Source: Ambrosia x helenae (Eukaryota > Streptophyta > Magnoliopsida > Asterales > Asteraceae). Taken from it: a DNA stretch of 64,000 nt. Under the pieces are notes generated by a model that was not told where the DNA came from, did not search any database, and saw only the letters and a program-made list of their open reading frames with translations. The stretch covers positions 46,942,238 to 47,006,237 of the forward strand of contig CM061226.1 in assembly GCA_030844895.1 (NCBI GenBank), in the 5' to 3' direction. The position numbers and the translations under genes are program-made. Shown piece after piece: positions 22,687 through 34,563 of the stretch (the stretch's first letter is position 1; each line of letters begins with the position of its first letter).

Positions 22687-24262
22687 AAGTATAAATCAAA
22701 AACCCTCTTGAGTTAAAGAAACCCTTGAAACTCAATGAGAGGCTCATAATCAGACACATCTTCCTGCTTTCTCCCTCACAAAGGGGTATTTTTGGTATTG
22801 TAACAATGGTGACAAGATAGGGTGTAGAGTTGTTTACATGAGATGAAGTGTTTAGTGGCACATAAATCAACACACTCAACCAGTCAACCTACTTTTGCTC
22901 TCTTCTCTCTCTTCTTTCAACCTCTCACATTTCTTCTCTCCTCTCTTTTTTTTAATCCATTATTTAACCAAAATTCTCTCACAACCTTCAAAACCTTAAT
23001 AACTAGAACACCCAATACCAGCACCGGTTTACCACCATCGCCACCATAAGATCCAGAGACGATTATGAGTGGAGATATGTGAGTCAAGATCTGGTGGTCC
23101 ATGATGTGTCTCAATTTGTGGCGTTTAGCCTTCGCCGGAGCTCATAACATTGCTTCTCAATTGTTAGATCTCCATCTAGTTTACCACAGCCGCCGATCTG
23201 CTCCGCCACTGGATCCCCGTGATCTCGTTCATAGAGAAGATGAAAGGCCCACGTTGCTTTTTTTTTTTTGGTATTGTAATTGTGAGTTCTTATACCAAAG
23301 TTGAATTGTTTGTATATAATAGTTTTTGTAGTGTGAAATCATTTTTTTTAAATGAAATTAACGACATTCTTTTGGTAATGTGAATTTTTTTAATAAATTC
23401 ATTTTTGGGTCAGTAGACGGAGTCGTTGGGCAACATAATGGTCTACATTAATAGCACTATTTTTGTTTATTATGATTTGAATTATTTTTATTCCATTTAG
23501 AGAATTATTTGTGTACAAATAAAAACATGATTGTTGAACAAAATAAGAAACATGAGTTTCTTTAGTATGATTCGTGGATGGATTTTGAATGGTTGTAGCT
23601 GACATAAGTAATAAAACCCCAAAGCATAATATGAGCAAATTAAAAAAAAACAAAAAAAAATATCTTCCTCTTGTTTAGATGGCGTTTTTTTATTTAGGAT
23701 ATCAAAAACATGGAATGGTTTGTTACAATTAACATTTTTTATTTGGGGCATGTTGTTATATTTCTTATTTTTTGTTACAAATGTACATTTTGATCATTAA
23801 TAGATTGTTATTATGTTTTTTGTTTGTTTCATTGAATACAATCAAATGTATTTTTTTATTGAATCCAGACTGTGTTACATAAATATAATATTGGGAGTGT
23901 AAACTGTAACATACTAGAAGTATAAGTTGTAACACAGTAACAAAAGTTGTAATACTAGAAATAAAAGTTGTAACACAATATCAAAAGTTGTAATACAACA
24001 ACAAAAGGTTTCAAAATAGTAATAAAAAATGAAGAATTTAACAAAGGTTGTAATATAGTAGAGTTGTAAGTTGTAACTTACAAGGTGTATTTTGTATTGC
24101 TTGTTACTTTTTGCTTGTTAAAATGTGATCTTTGGATATCAAAATATCATCAAGTGACATTTTGAAACAAGCCAAAAAGAATATACATTTAACATACTCT
24201 TTTTGACAAGCTGTTAATATGTTAATATATATGTAACATACACTTTTGTAATTTTGTTTTTC
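22687..24262. other. unassigned AT-rich stretch with UTR-like CT-rich segment
   Basis: 22890-23060 is CT-rich with ACC/GCC-type triplets; 23100-23260 reads like untranslated or degraded exon sequence (short frame with HREDERP) but matches no protein I know. 23640-23700 has A and T runs. I see no gene. It is probably leader or LTR sequence of one of the surrounding elements. Confidence 0.35.
23890..24085. repeat. degenerate tandem repeat, aaaagttgtaacacaa type
   Basis: About eight imperfect units of 18-24 bases sharing the words agttgtaa and aacaaaa. Unit boundaries are loose. Confidence 0.7.
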
Positions 24263-25693
24263 TGTTTCTCAAAATGTAACGCCTATTTTGGTCGGGAAAC
24301 CAACCATCCCGTGTGTTTTGGAGGCGTTAGCATTGAAGCGCGCGATGCCCTTGTGGCCCAGTAAGATGTCGGGATGAGACGTAGTTGTCAAGACCATGAA
24401 GTCACATATTTCAGTGCGCTCATGTTTGTCGGCTAACATCGTGACAGGCATAGAGATCATGCCGCGAGGCATGATGGTTTCGTGGATGAAGCCTGAAATG
24501 GGCCCGTTGACTGTGGTAAGAGCCGGGCCTTGTCTTCGTCATCCAATTGCTGAAAACACCGATCATACATGATATCAGTGCTGCTTCCGCCATCCAAGAA
24601 CATGTACCGTGTGCGGTAATGTCCAAAGACTGCTGTGATAACTAATAACTAATGGGGCGGTGGAAGAGGCCCCGCCGCGAACTTTTGGAAGGAGGACATC
24701 AGCTTCCCTCCAGGAATCATCAGGGTGCTGCAACCGGGATCGTTTCCTGTGGTGAGCATTCTACCCATGCCTCATCATGTTGCATTGGTGGCGCGGGACG
24801 AAAGTAACCGTATGGGTGTTGAGGTCACGAATTTTCTTGCGTGACCCCTCCGTCTGGTTATCGTCGCCGTTTTGCCCACGCGTCGCGCAGTGTACATTCT
24901 TGATTGGGTGTCCGAGCTGACCGGATTTCAGCGCGGACTCGATTTCCATCTTCAGACTATAGCAGTTGTCTGTGAGATGGCCAAAATCGTTGTGGTACCC
25001 GCAGAATTTGCTCGTATCCATGTTTCTTCTTTTTCCAAGGGGCTTGGGCTCCTTGATAGTTACTTGCTCCGTCTTGAGGACTTGGGACGGATTTTTTACT
25101 AGCGGGGTCCAGTCGTAGTTCTTTTTTGAGTGACCACGCTAGTCCCACGTGTGTTTATTATTGATGAGTTGGCGGACGTCGTTGGAGGAGGAATACCTTC
25201 CTTCCTCTGTTGCGCCCGAAATGCGTGTCCAAACAGACTTGGCTTTGTTTTTATTATTATTATTATATTATGGTGTTGTTGAGAGTGGCGCATCTGGTGG
25301 AAAGACTTCTTAGATGACGCGTATATTTTAGCAGCGCGAATTAGCTCGTCCCAAGACTCTGGGACGCCATCGGGATGCGAGTGACGAATTTGGACTTCTC
25401 CGCGAATGACTTTGGTCGGTATGGCTTGACCAGGTCGTCATCCACGTTCTTGTGGCTCGTGGAGTGTGAACGGTGCGAGTGGGCCCGTTCACTGTAGTCT
25501 GAGTCACTCCTGGATGACTCGTAGCCATTTGGCTCACCGCATGGTTTGACGTAGCCCCGAGTATCGGCGTTTCGGCCATGCCCCCCGCTACGACCTTCAC
25601 GTCGGTTGTCGGTCTCTTTGTCTTTATGACTCCTTCTGGGCGGGGAGTCATACGTTAGGGCCTTGCCCTTTTTCTTCGTCTGTTTTGGCAGCA
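24263..25693 (-). pseudogene. Tat/Retand-type Ty3/gypsy gag-protease fragment
   Basis: From the N-terminus at 25693: a Lys/Arg/Ser/His-rich gag region (RRSHKDKETD, then PYRPKSFAEKSKFVTRI), then a zinc-knuckle-like motif FCGYHNDFGHLTDNC followed by SLKMEIESALKSGQL (about 25010-24930), characteristic of Tat-lineage gag. The protease-side frame near 24470-24270 contains MPRGMISMPVT and TSHPDILLGHKGI, the LLGR-type block. The frame is broken several times (stops near 25293, 25100, 24760). RT and integrase are absent. Confidence 0.75.
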
Positions 25694-26239
25694 TCCGCTA
25701 ATACTTAGCGGTGCTATTGGCGTTTTAAAAATGGCGTGAATGATAAAAACCAACGTGTATGACACGAAAAGCTTATAATTACATAACATTTCTGAAAATA
25801 GGTTTCAAGCTTTGAAAAGAAGATCGAGTCACAGCAAGGAAAAAGAGAAGGGTTGTGAACAAACGTGTAAGTTTCTAGTCTCCACTATAGCCGGTAACCT
25901 AGCTTCAAAACCCAAATCAACGTTGAAAGTCCACGGCACACAAATTTCTCGTGCTGTGTTGATTAAATGAATCAACTCGTAATAATATGTTAGAAGTTTA
26001 TGGATACAAATGGAGCATCTGGTTTGGTTTAGGTTGATTCTCTTTGATAATTATTGGAAAGTGTGGATAGAATACGTGTAAGGTTGAGTATGATCCCGGA
26101 TGCCTCGACGAATTTTGGAAAATAAAATTTTATGTATTTAAACATTTCTTTAACTTGTAAGTTAAAAATTTCATGAAAGTTGAAAATGTTCGGATTTTAT
26201 GAAGCGTTTGAGACAGTTAAATGTTACCCGTTAGGTTTG
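25694..26239 (-). other. leader sequence beside the Tat-type gag
   Basis: No ORF of interest. By position it would be the 5' untranslated part of the minus-strand Tat element. I could not identify its PBS or LTR edge. Confidence 0.3.
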
Positions 26240-26510
26240 AGTCAGAGGTGGTGAGTTGCAGGTTGTTGGGACGGAGGGTGGTTTGTTGGGTGGTGGTCGG
26301 TCAGTGGTGGAGTTGAAGGGTGGTGGCGTGGTGATTTGGCTCGGCGGTGGAGGTGAAAGGTGGTCAGACGGCCGTGGTACAGTGGTTGTTAGGGGTGGAT
26401 GGGAGTGGTGGTTGTTAGGGTGGATGGGGGTGGTGGTTGTTAGGGGTGGATGGGGGTGGCTGCTGGAAGTTGGTGGTGGTGAGTGGCTGATGAAACATGT
26501 CTGACACCAT
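26240..26510 (+). repeat. G-rich GGTGG block with ~28-bp tandem units
   Basis: The stretch has strong G bias. At 26383-26465 a unit of about 28 bases (gttgttaggggtggatggggg core) occurs about three times. Runs of GGGG, GGG and GG are close enough for G-quadruplex formation. The open frame across it (82 codons, Gly/Val/Trp-rich) is most likely a composition artefact. Confidence 0.7.
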
Positions 26511-26514
26511 TCAC

Positions 26515-26568
26515 CAAAAGAAGAAGAAGAAGAAGGGGGTGGAGAGGGTTGGGATTTATAGAATTTAA

Positions 26569-26602
<34 letters not shown>
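26515..26602. repeat. GAA and AAT microsatellites
   Basis: A GAA run (about 26515-26536) and an AAT run (26569-26602, about 11 units). Confidence 0.95.
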
Positions 26603-26603
<1 letters not shown>

Positions 26604-26669
26604 GTTTTAAAAATACCCCTTAAGTTTTGGTTTTTACATTTTGGCCACGAAAACTAACCAGGTTAGACC

Positions 26670-26795
26670 TCCGTTAGTTTGGGAGTGATGGAAGAAAATA
26701 AGTTGAAAGTTGGGAGTGCTATTGGCCAAAGTGAAAGTTCGGAGTAATATCTGCCAACAGACGATAGTTGGGAGTATTAAAATCCATTTTCCCTA
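26670..26795 (-). mobile_element. half copy of the GGGAAAATGG palindromic MITE
   Basis: Nearly identical to the right arm of the complete copy at 44047-44412 (gttagtttggg, gtgatggaagaaaa, ggccaaagtgaaagttcgga, attaaaatccattttccc). The left arm is missing. Confidence 0.85.
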
Positions 26796-26923
26796 ACATA
26801 AACACGAATCAATACACAGGATCTTCATCTAATTGGAAAGATTGATTCGCAGTTGACTTTCAGTTGTCAACTGGGTAATTAAGGAAGGTGTTAAGTTTTA
26901 TACGCGTGGGATATGTTCACATA

Positions 26924-27010
26924 AAGGAGCATGGCTCAGTTGGTTTGTGGGTTTATTCTAAGTTGTTTGATTCGGTGGTGGACGCGGGTTCGAGTCCCGG
27001 TCCACACAAC
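26924..27010 (+). ncRNA. tRNA-like pol III unit (SINE head or tRNA relic)
   Basis: TGGCTCAGTTGG at about 26931 fits the A box TRGCNNAGYNGG, and GGTTCGAGTCC at about 26987 fits the B box. The T-stem around the B box is almost intact, but the ends cannot form an acceptor stem, so it is not a normal tRNA. The following T-run could stop pol III. Most likely a SINE head or a decayed tRNA. Confidence 0.5.
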
Positions 27011-27037
27011 TATTTTTTTATTGCATTTTTCATAATA

Positions 27038-27039
<2 letters not shown>

Positions 27040-27068
<29 letters not shown>

Positions 27069-27646
27069 TATGATTATATTAGTCCGAAAATGTTACGAAA
27101 TATTTTTAAAACATGATAAAACATCGAGATTTAACGATTTTATCAAATAATTATTAGTATAAGGTGTTTAAAACATATATTGTTTTGAATTCGTGTAAAA
27201 ATTGTTAAAAGAAAAATATATTAGGTAAAGTGGTGTTTTTTATTAATTAAAAATTTAGGGAATAATATGCGATGTTACAAGTAGTACTAGTTAGAACCCC
27301 TACAATACAACCCTTTTTAAGTCCTCTTAATTTTCCTTAATTACTTAGTTTAAAAATAAAGACTTGATTTGTATACAAGCTTATCACTTGTGTAGACTTC
27401 GGTACGGACTTGAGCATTCACCCACATAACTCACCAAAAAGATAAACCCGAGTGTTGAGTGAATCTTGTGAGCAAGTGTAAGCTTTTGCATAATCAAAAG
27501 TCTTAGTAAGCATGCCATGCTACATTTATTTTTATACTATAAATAAAATAGGCGACTCGAGTATTTATATATGTTGCTATTGCATTATGTCAATTCGTTT
27601 TTTAGTTGCTTGAGGATATGAAAATGTCAAAAAGTGTGGGATATTG
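27040..27646 (+). other. Athila-2 3' trailer with eroded hairpin and PPT
   Basis: Starts with a TA microsatellite (about 27042-27070). Near its end gcttgaggatatg followed by aaaaagtgtggga is a worn version of the Athila-1 hairpin and PPT, and the next bases (TGATGTG, 27647) look like an LTR start. Confidence 0.5.
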
Positions 27647-28599
27647 TGATGTGCCATCAATTAAACATGTTTAACATGCATAATTAGTCTTACAATAAGG
27701 CGTATTTTGGCTAAAACTGTTAATAAATGTTACATAATCATTCCTATTTGTGTTTGTCCGAAAAATGGAGCTCCAACACGAAAAAAAACAATTCTAGGGC
27801 AAAAACAGTAAGAAACAAAGATTCCTATAGACATGAATTAATCCTTGAGTACAGAATTGAGAGTTAAGAGAGGTTGAAGAGATCCTAGTTGGAGTTCGCC
27901 TATATTTTAATTTAAGAAGCTAAATTAGAAAACCCATTGCTTAAACGAGTGGTTTTGTGGTCGATTGGGAAGTGCCTAAAAGCATGACCTAAACTTTTCA
28001 ATAAAATACATGACTTATTTGCGTTTGTCTTGACAACACTTGTCAATCATGAGAAGACCGGCTTATGGGACAATAGTCCGAAGACACCTTTTTAGTGACT
28101 CGTACACTTCCCTTGCACGTGACCCGTTTAGTTGCCATAACGTCATCCCTTGTTTATTTATTTTCCCATCTCCCGACTCTAAAGGGACCTTTCAAAACCA
28201 GTACCTAGGACTAGCATGCTAACTAAACCTACTATTTTATCTTTTATTTTAGTACAAAACCTTTTCTAAGACTAATTTTCTTTTCAAACCCCTTCGTTTT
28301 ATTTTCTTTTTCAAAACCTGAATAACTAAAGTGTTGGAAGGTTGAGTCGGGAAAAGGGTGTTCTTTGGAATACGATACTCGGTATTTACCCTAAAAATCT
28401 ATGCTATGCACGCCAGGTTCTCTGCCGTGTGTTAGTTTTAGTTTTTAAGTAATTATCGTTTACTTATAAATTTAAAACTTGATATTGTTTTAGTAAAAAT
28501 ACATATTTTTCCCAAAACAAATGATTTTGATCTTTTTAACATGTAAATTTTTGGCACTAGAAAATGATATATTTTAAACTAATAAAATGACACACCACC
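27647..28599 (+). repeat. 3' LTR of Athila-2
   Basis: Begins TGATGTGCC after the PPT-like tract and ends gacacacca, like the left copy at 14095. 27837-28599 matches 12735-14095 minus the solo LTR. The first 190 bases have no visible counterpart on the left. Confidence 0.65.
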
Positions 28600-28983
28600 C
28601 TTCAAATGAATTCCAATGGTCCAACAGTTGAGAGATGGACACAAAATTATTTGGTACATGAACCTTTAACCAAATGCATATGTGCCACCAAACAATTCTA
28701 GCCTACAAACATCTCGTAAACAGATGATCGATTGATTTGAGCTCTTTGTCACACCTTCTACATTTCCCATTTCCCACCACCATGCCTCAAACTGCAAGTG
28801 CATCAGACATAGGAATACTATTGTTAAGAGCTCCCCAAACAAAACAATTTACCTTAGGTACTGCAATGGAACCCCACTTGAACTTTGAATGCTGATATTC
28901 CATGTTTATGCCAATGGCAATGTCCATCCTAACCTACCTCACAAAAGAACTCTACCACCTTATCACCATAACCACTCCTAAAC
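28600..28983 (-). pseudogene. LINE ORF2 3' part (zf-RVT region), first half of a split element
   Basis: The minus strand from about 28880 gives VPKVNCFVW, then CRRCDKELKSIDHLFTRC and ARIVWWHICIW: the zinc-binding domain found after plant LINE reverse transcriptases. A few stops interrupt it. It continues, across the copia insertion, from 35204. Confidence 0.75.
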
Positions 28984-29338
28984 CGTTAAAAATATAATAT
29001 TTTGCATAAGGTATTTGTAGGTGGGCTTGGAGTTTGCAGATGGGCTTGTTATGCTTTGTGGGTGCTAGCCCAGTTTGTGGCCTGTTTGTTTGAGTCAAGA
29101 GGTTGAGCCTGGTTTGATTGTGTCCATAAGGAGAGCCCATGCTTGGTGGCCCAGTCCGGGTGTTTTATGTCGTGAGGATTGCCAGCGTAGCAATCCCCAT
29201 ACCTAAATAGAGGGCTCAGATCTAGTGCCTTTGTCTTTCTTTGGGAAATGATCTACGGTGTTCCTTGGCTCGGGTGTGTTTCTTCCCGAGCCATCCTCCT
29301 GCAAATTTAAAGCCTTCATCGTGCATTGTTGCCAGTTT

Positions 29339-29401
<63 letters not shown>

Positions 29402-29640
29402 TGTACTCTCTGATAATATTCTCTCTTTATCACGAGTTTAGGGTTTGTGTTATTCAGATCATCTTGATCTAATAACGACTGCATCTCTAATTATTTGTGA
29501 TTGATTATCTTGTTATAATCATTGAGTGATTTTTGAGAGTTTTTAGTGAGGTTTCTTTGTATCTTTTATCTGTCACGGATTTGTAAAATGTGTTTTTGAG
29601 GTTTGATAATAAAGTGAAATCTGTGCCGACTATTTTGACA
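28984..29640 (+). repeat. 5' LTR of copia element
   Basis: Starts CGTTAAAAATATA (TG mutated to CG) and ends ttttgaca. It lacks about 30 bases of AT-rich U3 present in the 3' LTR. It carries a CT run of 57 bases (29342-29398) where the 3' LTR has 9. Confidence 0.9.
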
Positions 29641-29652
29641 TGGTATCAGAGC
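29641..29652 (+). promoter_or_regulatory. PBS, initiator tRNA-Met type
   Basis: TGGTATCAGAGC follows the LTR end directly, the standard plant copia PBS. Confidence 0.95.
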
Positions 29653-30139
29653 TCTGGTTGAGCTCTTGATCTATCATTCATTCCGCTATTGATTCTGGTG
29701 AAGGAGTTCTATCCTGTCTTTACATATTCCTTGGATCTTGGCTGTTCCAGATCTAGGGTTTTGGTTTGGAGGCTTTTCTTCCTTTGCTCTGTAGTGATTC
29801 AACCCTAAGTGAAGCTTGACCACTACGAGTTTAGGAGAACCCTAACTTGGGCCCTGCTCGGTGAGATCTTTCTGGTTTTATTTTTCCTGTTGTGTCTAGG
29901 GTTTACTAAGGAGTCGTGTGCCAGGGCTTGTATCCCTGTTCTAGATCTAGGGTTTGTCTTGATCATTGTTGGCTCCCTCGTAAAGACCTGGACCGGCACT
30001 TTTTGAGTGACGAACCGGTTATCTGGATCACCTATGGGGCTTTGCCACCTTTGTCTTATATGTGGTGGTCTTTCTGTGTGTTTTTTGATTGTTATTGCTT
30101 TCTTATTGCATCTACTTGTTTTTTTGTTTACTTGCTGTT

Positions 30140-33100
30140 ATGGATGATGTTACTGGTGGTGGTGCTGCTGCTGTTGTACACCCTGCTGACCCTGGTCCTA
30201 ACCCTGTTACTCTTGTTAGCAAACTTGGTGCTAGTGACCCTCTATACCTACATGCTAGTGATTCCACAAATCTGACTGTTATTAGTATTAAACTTAAAGG
30301 GACAGAAAATTACACAGTATGGGCTAATTCTATGACACTTGCTTTAAGAGTTAAACAAGTTAGGATTCATTAATGGTGAATGTGTCAAACCTATTGATGA
30401 TGATGTTCTAGCTAATCAATGGGAAAGATGCAACAGTATTGTGCTTACTTGGATTCTTAACTCTGTGTCTGAAGAGTTATACACGGGACAGGTCTATTCC
30501 AAACTTGCATCTGATGTTTGGAAGGACCTGAAGGAAACCTATGACAAAACTGAGGGATCAGTAGTGTTTGAATTGTATCAAAAAATTAATTAATTCCTTC
30601 AGTCAAAATGGTATGGCTGTTGCTGAATATTATCACAAGTTAAACACTATGTGGAAACAATTAGACCAAATCCTTCAATTACCTGCCTGTGTGTGTGATG
30701 CCCCTAGAGACTTTAATAACCATTCAAATATGATCAAATTAATGCAGTTCTTGATGGGATTGGATAGTGCTTTTCAACATGTCAGAACAACTTTGTTGCT
30801 CAGAACTGAGTTAGCTTATGTGAAGGAAGCATTTGCTTTAGTCTCTAGAGAGGAATCTCATAGAAACTCAAGCATTGGCAGTTCTAGCAAACCTAATCAA
30901 ACTGTTAACTTCATAGCTAAATCTAATATAGAAAACCTTAATAACTGTAAGAAGGTTAATAAAGGCACTAATCAATCCCTTAAATGTACACACTGCAATA
31001 AGAATGGTCATTCTGTGGATAGATGCTTTGAATTGATTGGATACCCTGCATGGTCTAGGTATAAAGGTCAAAATAAAAAGCCTGCTATGAGTAATAACAG
31101 TGTCTCTGAGTGATCTAATAGTTCTCTTAATGGGTTAACTAGTGAACAAGTTGCTAAGCTGTTGAGTCTCATCCATGATAAACCTGTTGATTGTTCTGTG
31201 AGTTGTAATCTGTCTGGTAGGTTATTCTGTGCTACTGCTCTAAGTTCTAGTGTGTATTGCTTTTCCAATGGGTCCCTCATTGGAATATGATGGATAGTAG
31301 ATTCAGGTGCCAATGAACATATGGTCAAGGATGATATTGGGATATTTGATTACATTGATGTATCAGATTTGAATACTAAAATCAAACATCCAAATGGTAC
31401 CTTTGCACTTGTCACTAAAATAGGAAAGCTAAAATTGGCTGATAACCTAATTTTACAAGATGTTCTAGTGGTACCTGAATACACTGTCAATCTGTTATCT
31501 GTTCATAAACTTGCTAGGGATAACAAAGGGTTTGTTGGCTTTGATGAGGACATGTGTTATTTGTAGGACCGCTCATCCAGGAAAACCCTGGTGACTGGTA
31601 GACAAATGGATGGTTTGTATATGTGTGGCAATGCTTCTTTGACTTCTAAGGTGTGTTGTAATAGTGTTGCTTTGTCTAATCATTGGCATGCTAGATTAGG
31701 GCACCCCTCAAGTCAAGTGTTCAAATATCTGGATGTTGGTAATGACTTCAAATATAATTATAGTCATGAACCCTGTGAGGTTTGCCACAAAGCAAAACAA
31801 CACAGGGAACCATTTCCTCTTAGTGAACACAAAACTTCACATCTAGGTCAACTAGTTCACTTAGATGTGTGGGGTCCTTATAAGGTGCTTAATAGAGAAG
31901 GGAATAGGTTCTTTCTTACAATTATAGATGATTTCTCTAGGGCTATGTGGGTTTGCATGTTGAAACATAAGTCATAAGTTTTTGAAAACCTTAAAGACTT
32001 TACAAATTTGGTTTCAACTCAGTTTAAACAAACAATCTCAACTTTTAGAAGTGATAATAGGACTGAATTTGTTAATCATCAAATGAATACCTTTTGTAAA
32101 GAAAGGGGGATCATACATCAAACCACATGTGCCTACACTCCACAACATAATGGTGTTGTGGAGAGAAAACATAGACATTTGTTAAATGTGGCTAGGGCCT
32201 TATTATTTGAAAGTAATGTTCCTATTAAGTTCTTGTCTGAATGTGTTCTAACTGCTGCTTACTTGATTAATAGGACTTCATCATCTGTTCTAAATGGGAA
32301 GACCCCTTATGAAAAAAATTTGGTTTTAAACTCTTTCTTAATCACCTTAAAGTTTTTGGATGTCTGTGTTTTTCAACTATTTTAACCAATTCAAATAAGC
32401 TTGAAAGTAGGGCTGAAAAGTGTATTCTTCTTGGATATTCTAATGAAAAAAAGGGATACAAACTGTTTAGTCTCAATAGTAAAAATATTTTTTTCTCAAG
32501 AGATGTTAAATTTTTTGACTCCTACCTTTCTTTCCAAGATAACAGTAGTTTAAAGAATTTAGATCATGATATCAGTCCTGAAATAAATTCTTGAAACTTT
32601 TTTGACTTTTATAAAAAACACAGAATGTACACAAGACTTAGAGGTGAATGATCTTAATGATGAAAGAAAGGGAAATGGTTATGAGGAGTCTAGAACACAT
32701 GGGTCTCAGCAATCTGGTAATTCAGATATTGCTGATGGCTTGGCTGAATCTCAGCAGCCAAGTGAACCTGAGTTATCCTGCGATAGGGCTGAGCATGTGA
32801 ATATAGACAAATGATATTAGATCTGAGTCTGAGGGGGACACTCTAAATCCTGATATTACATTCACTCCTAGGAGGTCATCTAGAACAACAAATTTGCCTA
32901 AAAAGTTTAATGATTTTGTGGTTGAGGGCAAAGTTATATATGGCATTGAAAAGGTTGTTAACTTTTCTCATTTGTCTAATGATTGCAAATGTTTTGATGC
33001 TTCTCTTGATAAAAGTAGTGAACCCAAGTCATATTATGAGGCTATTAAGGATCCTAATTGGATTCAAGCCATGAATGATGAGCTAAGTGCTCTTTATAGT

Positions 33101-34551
33101 AATGACACTTGGGAAATATGTGATCTACGAAAGGGTAGACACAAAGTTGGATGTAAATGGATCTTCAAGATCAAATATAAATCTAATCGGGAGATTGAGA
33201 GATATAAAGCCAAATTAGTGGCTAAGGGATACAGTCAAAAAGAAGGTCTTGACCCTTCTCCCCTTTTGTGAAACTCAATACTGTTAGGCATGTTTTGAGT
33301 CTTGCTGTTAACAATAGTTGGGACATTTTCCAGTTGGATGTTAATAATGCTTTTTTATATGGAGAACTTAATGAAGATATCTATATGTCTTTACCTGATG
33401 GTCTGTCTAGTGATTCTCCTAATAAGGTGTGTAAGTTAAATAAGTCCTTATATGGTCTTAAACAGGCTCCTAGGATGTGGAATAAGAAATTAGGTGATGC
33501 TCTAGTTGAGTTTGGGTTTGTTCGAAGTTGTTGTGATTATTCTATGTTTATTAAGAAAAACAAGTCTGTGTTCATTGTGATTCTTGTATATGTAGATGAT
33601 ATCATCTTAACTGGTAACTCTATTGAAGAAATAAACCTGGTGAAAACCTTGTTCAAGTCTAAGTTTCAAATAAAAGACTTAGGAGTTCTTAAATATTTCT
33701 TGGGAATAGAACTTACCAAAAATAATGATGGTTTCTGTCTTTCACAAAGAAAATATTGTACAAACGTGTTATTTGAATATGGAATGTTAGGATGTAAACA
33801 TGTCACCACTCCTCTTGAACAAAATCATGTGTTAAATCACATTGTTGCTGATAATAACAAAGTGTTATCTAATATCACAAGTTATCAGCAACTTGTGGGA
33901 AAACTCATTTACCTTTCTCATACTAGACCTGATATCTCATACTCTGTGCATTACTTAAATCAGTACATGCATTCTCCCACTGAGGGGCACTAGAAAATTG
34001 CTTTTAGACTTCTAAGGTATTTGAAGTCATCTCCTAGAAAGGGAATTCATTTTTCAAAAGGTAATTCCCTTAGTCTGACAGCTTTTGCTGATTCAGACTG
34101 GGGAAAATGTGTTGAGACCAGGAGGTCTGTCACTAGGTATTGTATTTTCTTAGGTAACAGTCTTATTACCTGGAAAAGCAAGAAGCAGTCAACTGTGGAA
34201 AGATCATCTGCTGAAGCAGAATATCGAGTTATGGTTGTTGCTACATGCGAAATCATTTGGGTAAAAAACTTGTTATCTGAGTTAGACATTGGTATTGACT
34301 TGCCTGTTAAGCTTCATTGTGATAGTTCAGCTGCTATGTCCATAGCAGCTAATCCAGTTTTCTTTGACAAAACTAAGCATTTTGGCTTAGACATGTTCTT
34401 CTTGAGAGAACAGATTTCTAAAGGTGTGGTCAAAACTATAAAGGTTGATTCAAGTAACCAGCTTGCTCACATTTTCACAAAGGGGTTGTCTACAAGTGGC
34501 CATTTAAAAATTTGTGAAGGAATCAACATGTTTGATCCATATAAGAAATAA
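30140..34551 (+). pseudogene. copia gag-pol polyprotein, several frameshifts and stops
   Basis: The ATG at 30140 opens gag (MDDVTGGG, then LKGTENYTVWANSM). The zinc knuckle CTHCNKNGHSVDRC is at about 30988-31029. Protease VDSGANEHM (31299), pre-integrase HARLGHPS (31687), integrase Asp HLDVWGP (31858), Asp in SDNRTEF (32050), Glu in NGVVERKH (32152). RT: WIQAMNDE (33060), QLDVNNAFL (33331), LYGLKQAPR (33447), YVDD (33589). RNase H: ADSDW (34089), SSAEAEYR (34204), KTKHFGLD (34372). Lesions: frameshifts near 30358, 30590, 32340, 32810 and 33255; stops at 31111, 31288, 31564, 31975 and 33991. Integrase has DNR for the usual DNG. Confidence 0.92.
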
Positions 34552-34563
34552 AATTGAGAGGGG
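34552..34563 (+). promoter_or_regulatory. copia polypurine tract
   Basis: ttgagaggggtg: the purine run GAGAGGGG directly precedes the 3' LTR start TGTTAAAAATATA. Confidence 0.85.

Noticed and set aside
23101..23304. small host gene
   Set aside because: 67 codons, no family resemblance, no splice context and located among transposon remains.
24274..24300. LTR start TGTAACGCC
   Set aside because: The bases lie in the protease frame of the Tat-type fragment and have no PPT or matching end nearby.
26924..27010. functional tRNA gene
   Set aside because: A and B boxes are present, but the acceptor ends do not pair and the spacing is long.
29203..29484. ORF with Arg-Glu repeats on the minus strand and Ser-Leu repeats on the plus strand
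   Set aside because: Translation of the CT microsatellite in the copia 5' LTR.
30140..34551. an active copia polyprotein
   Set aside because: At least five frameshifts and five stops, plus DNR in place of DNG in integrase.
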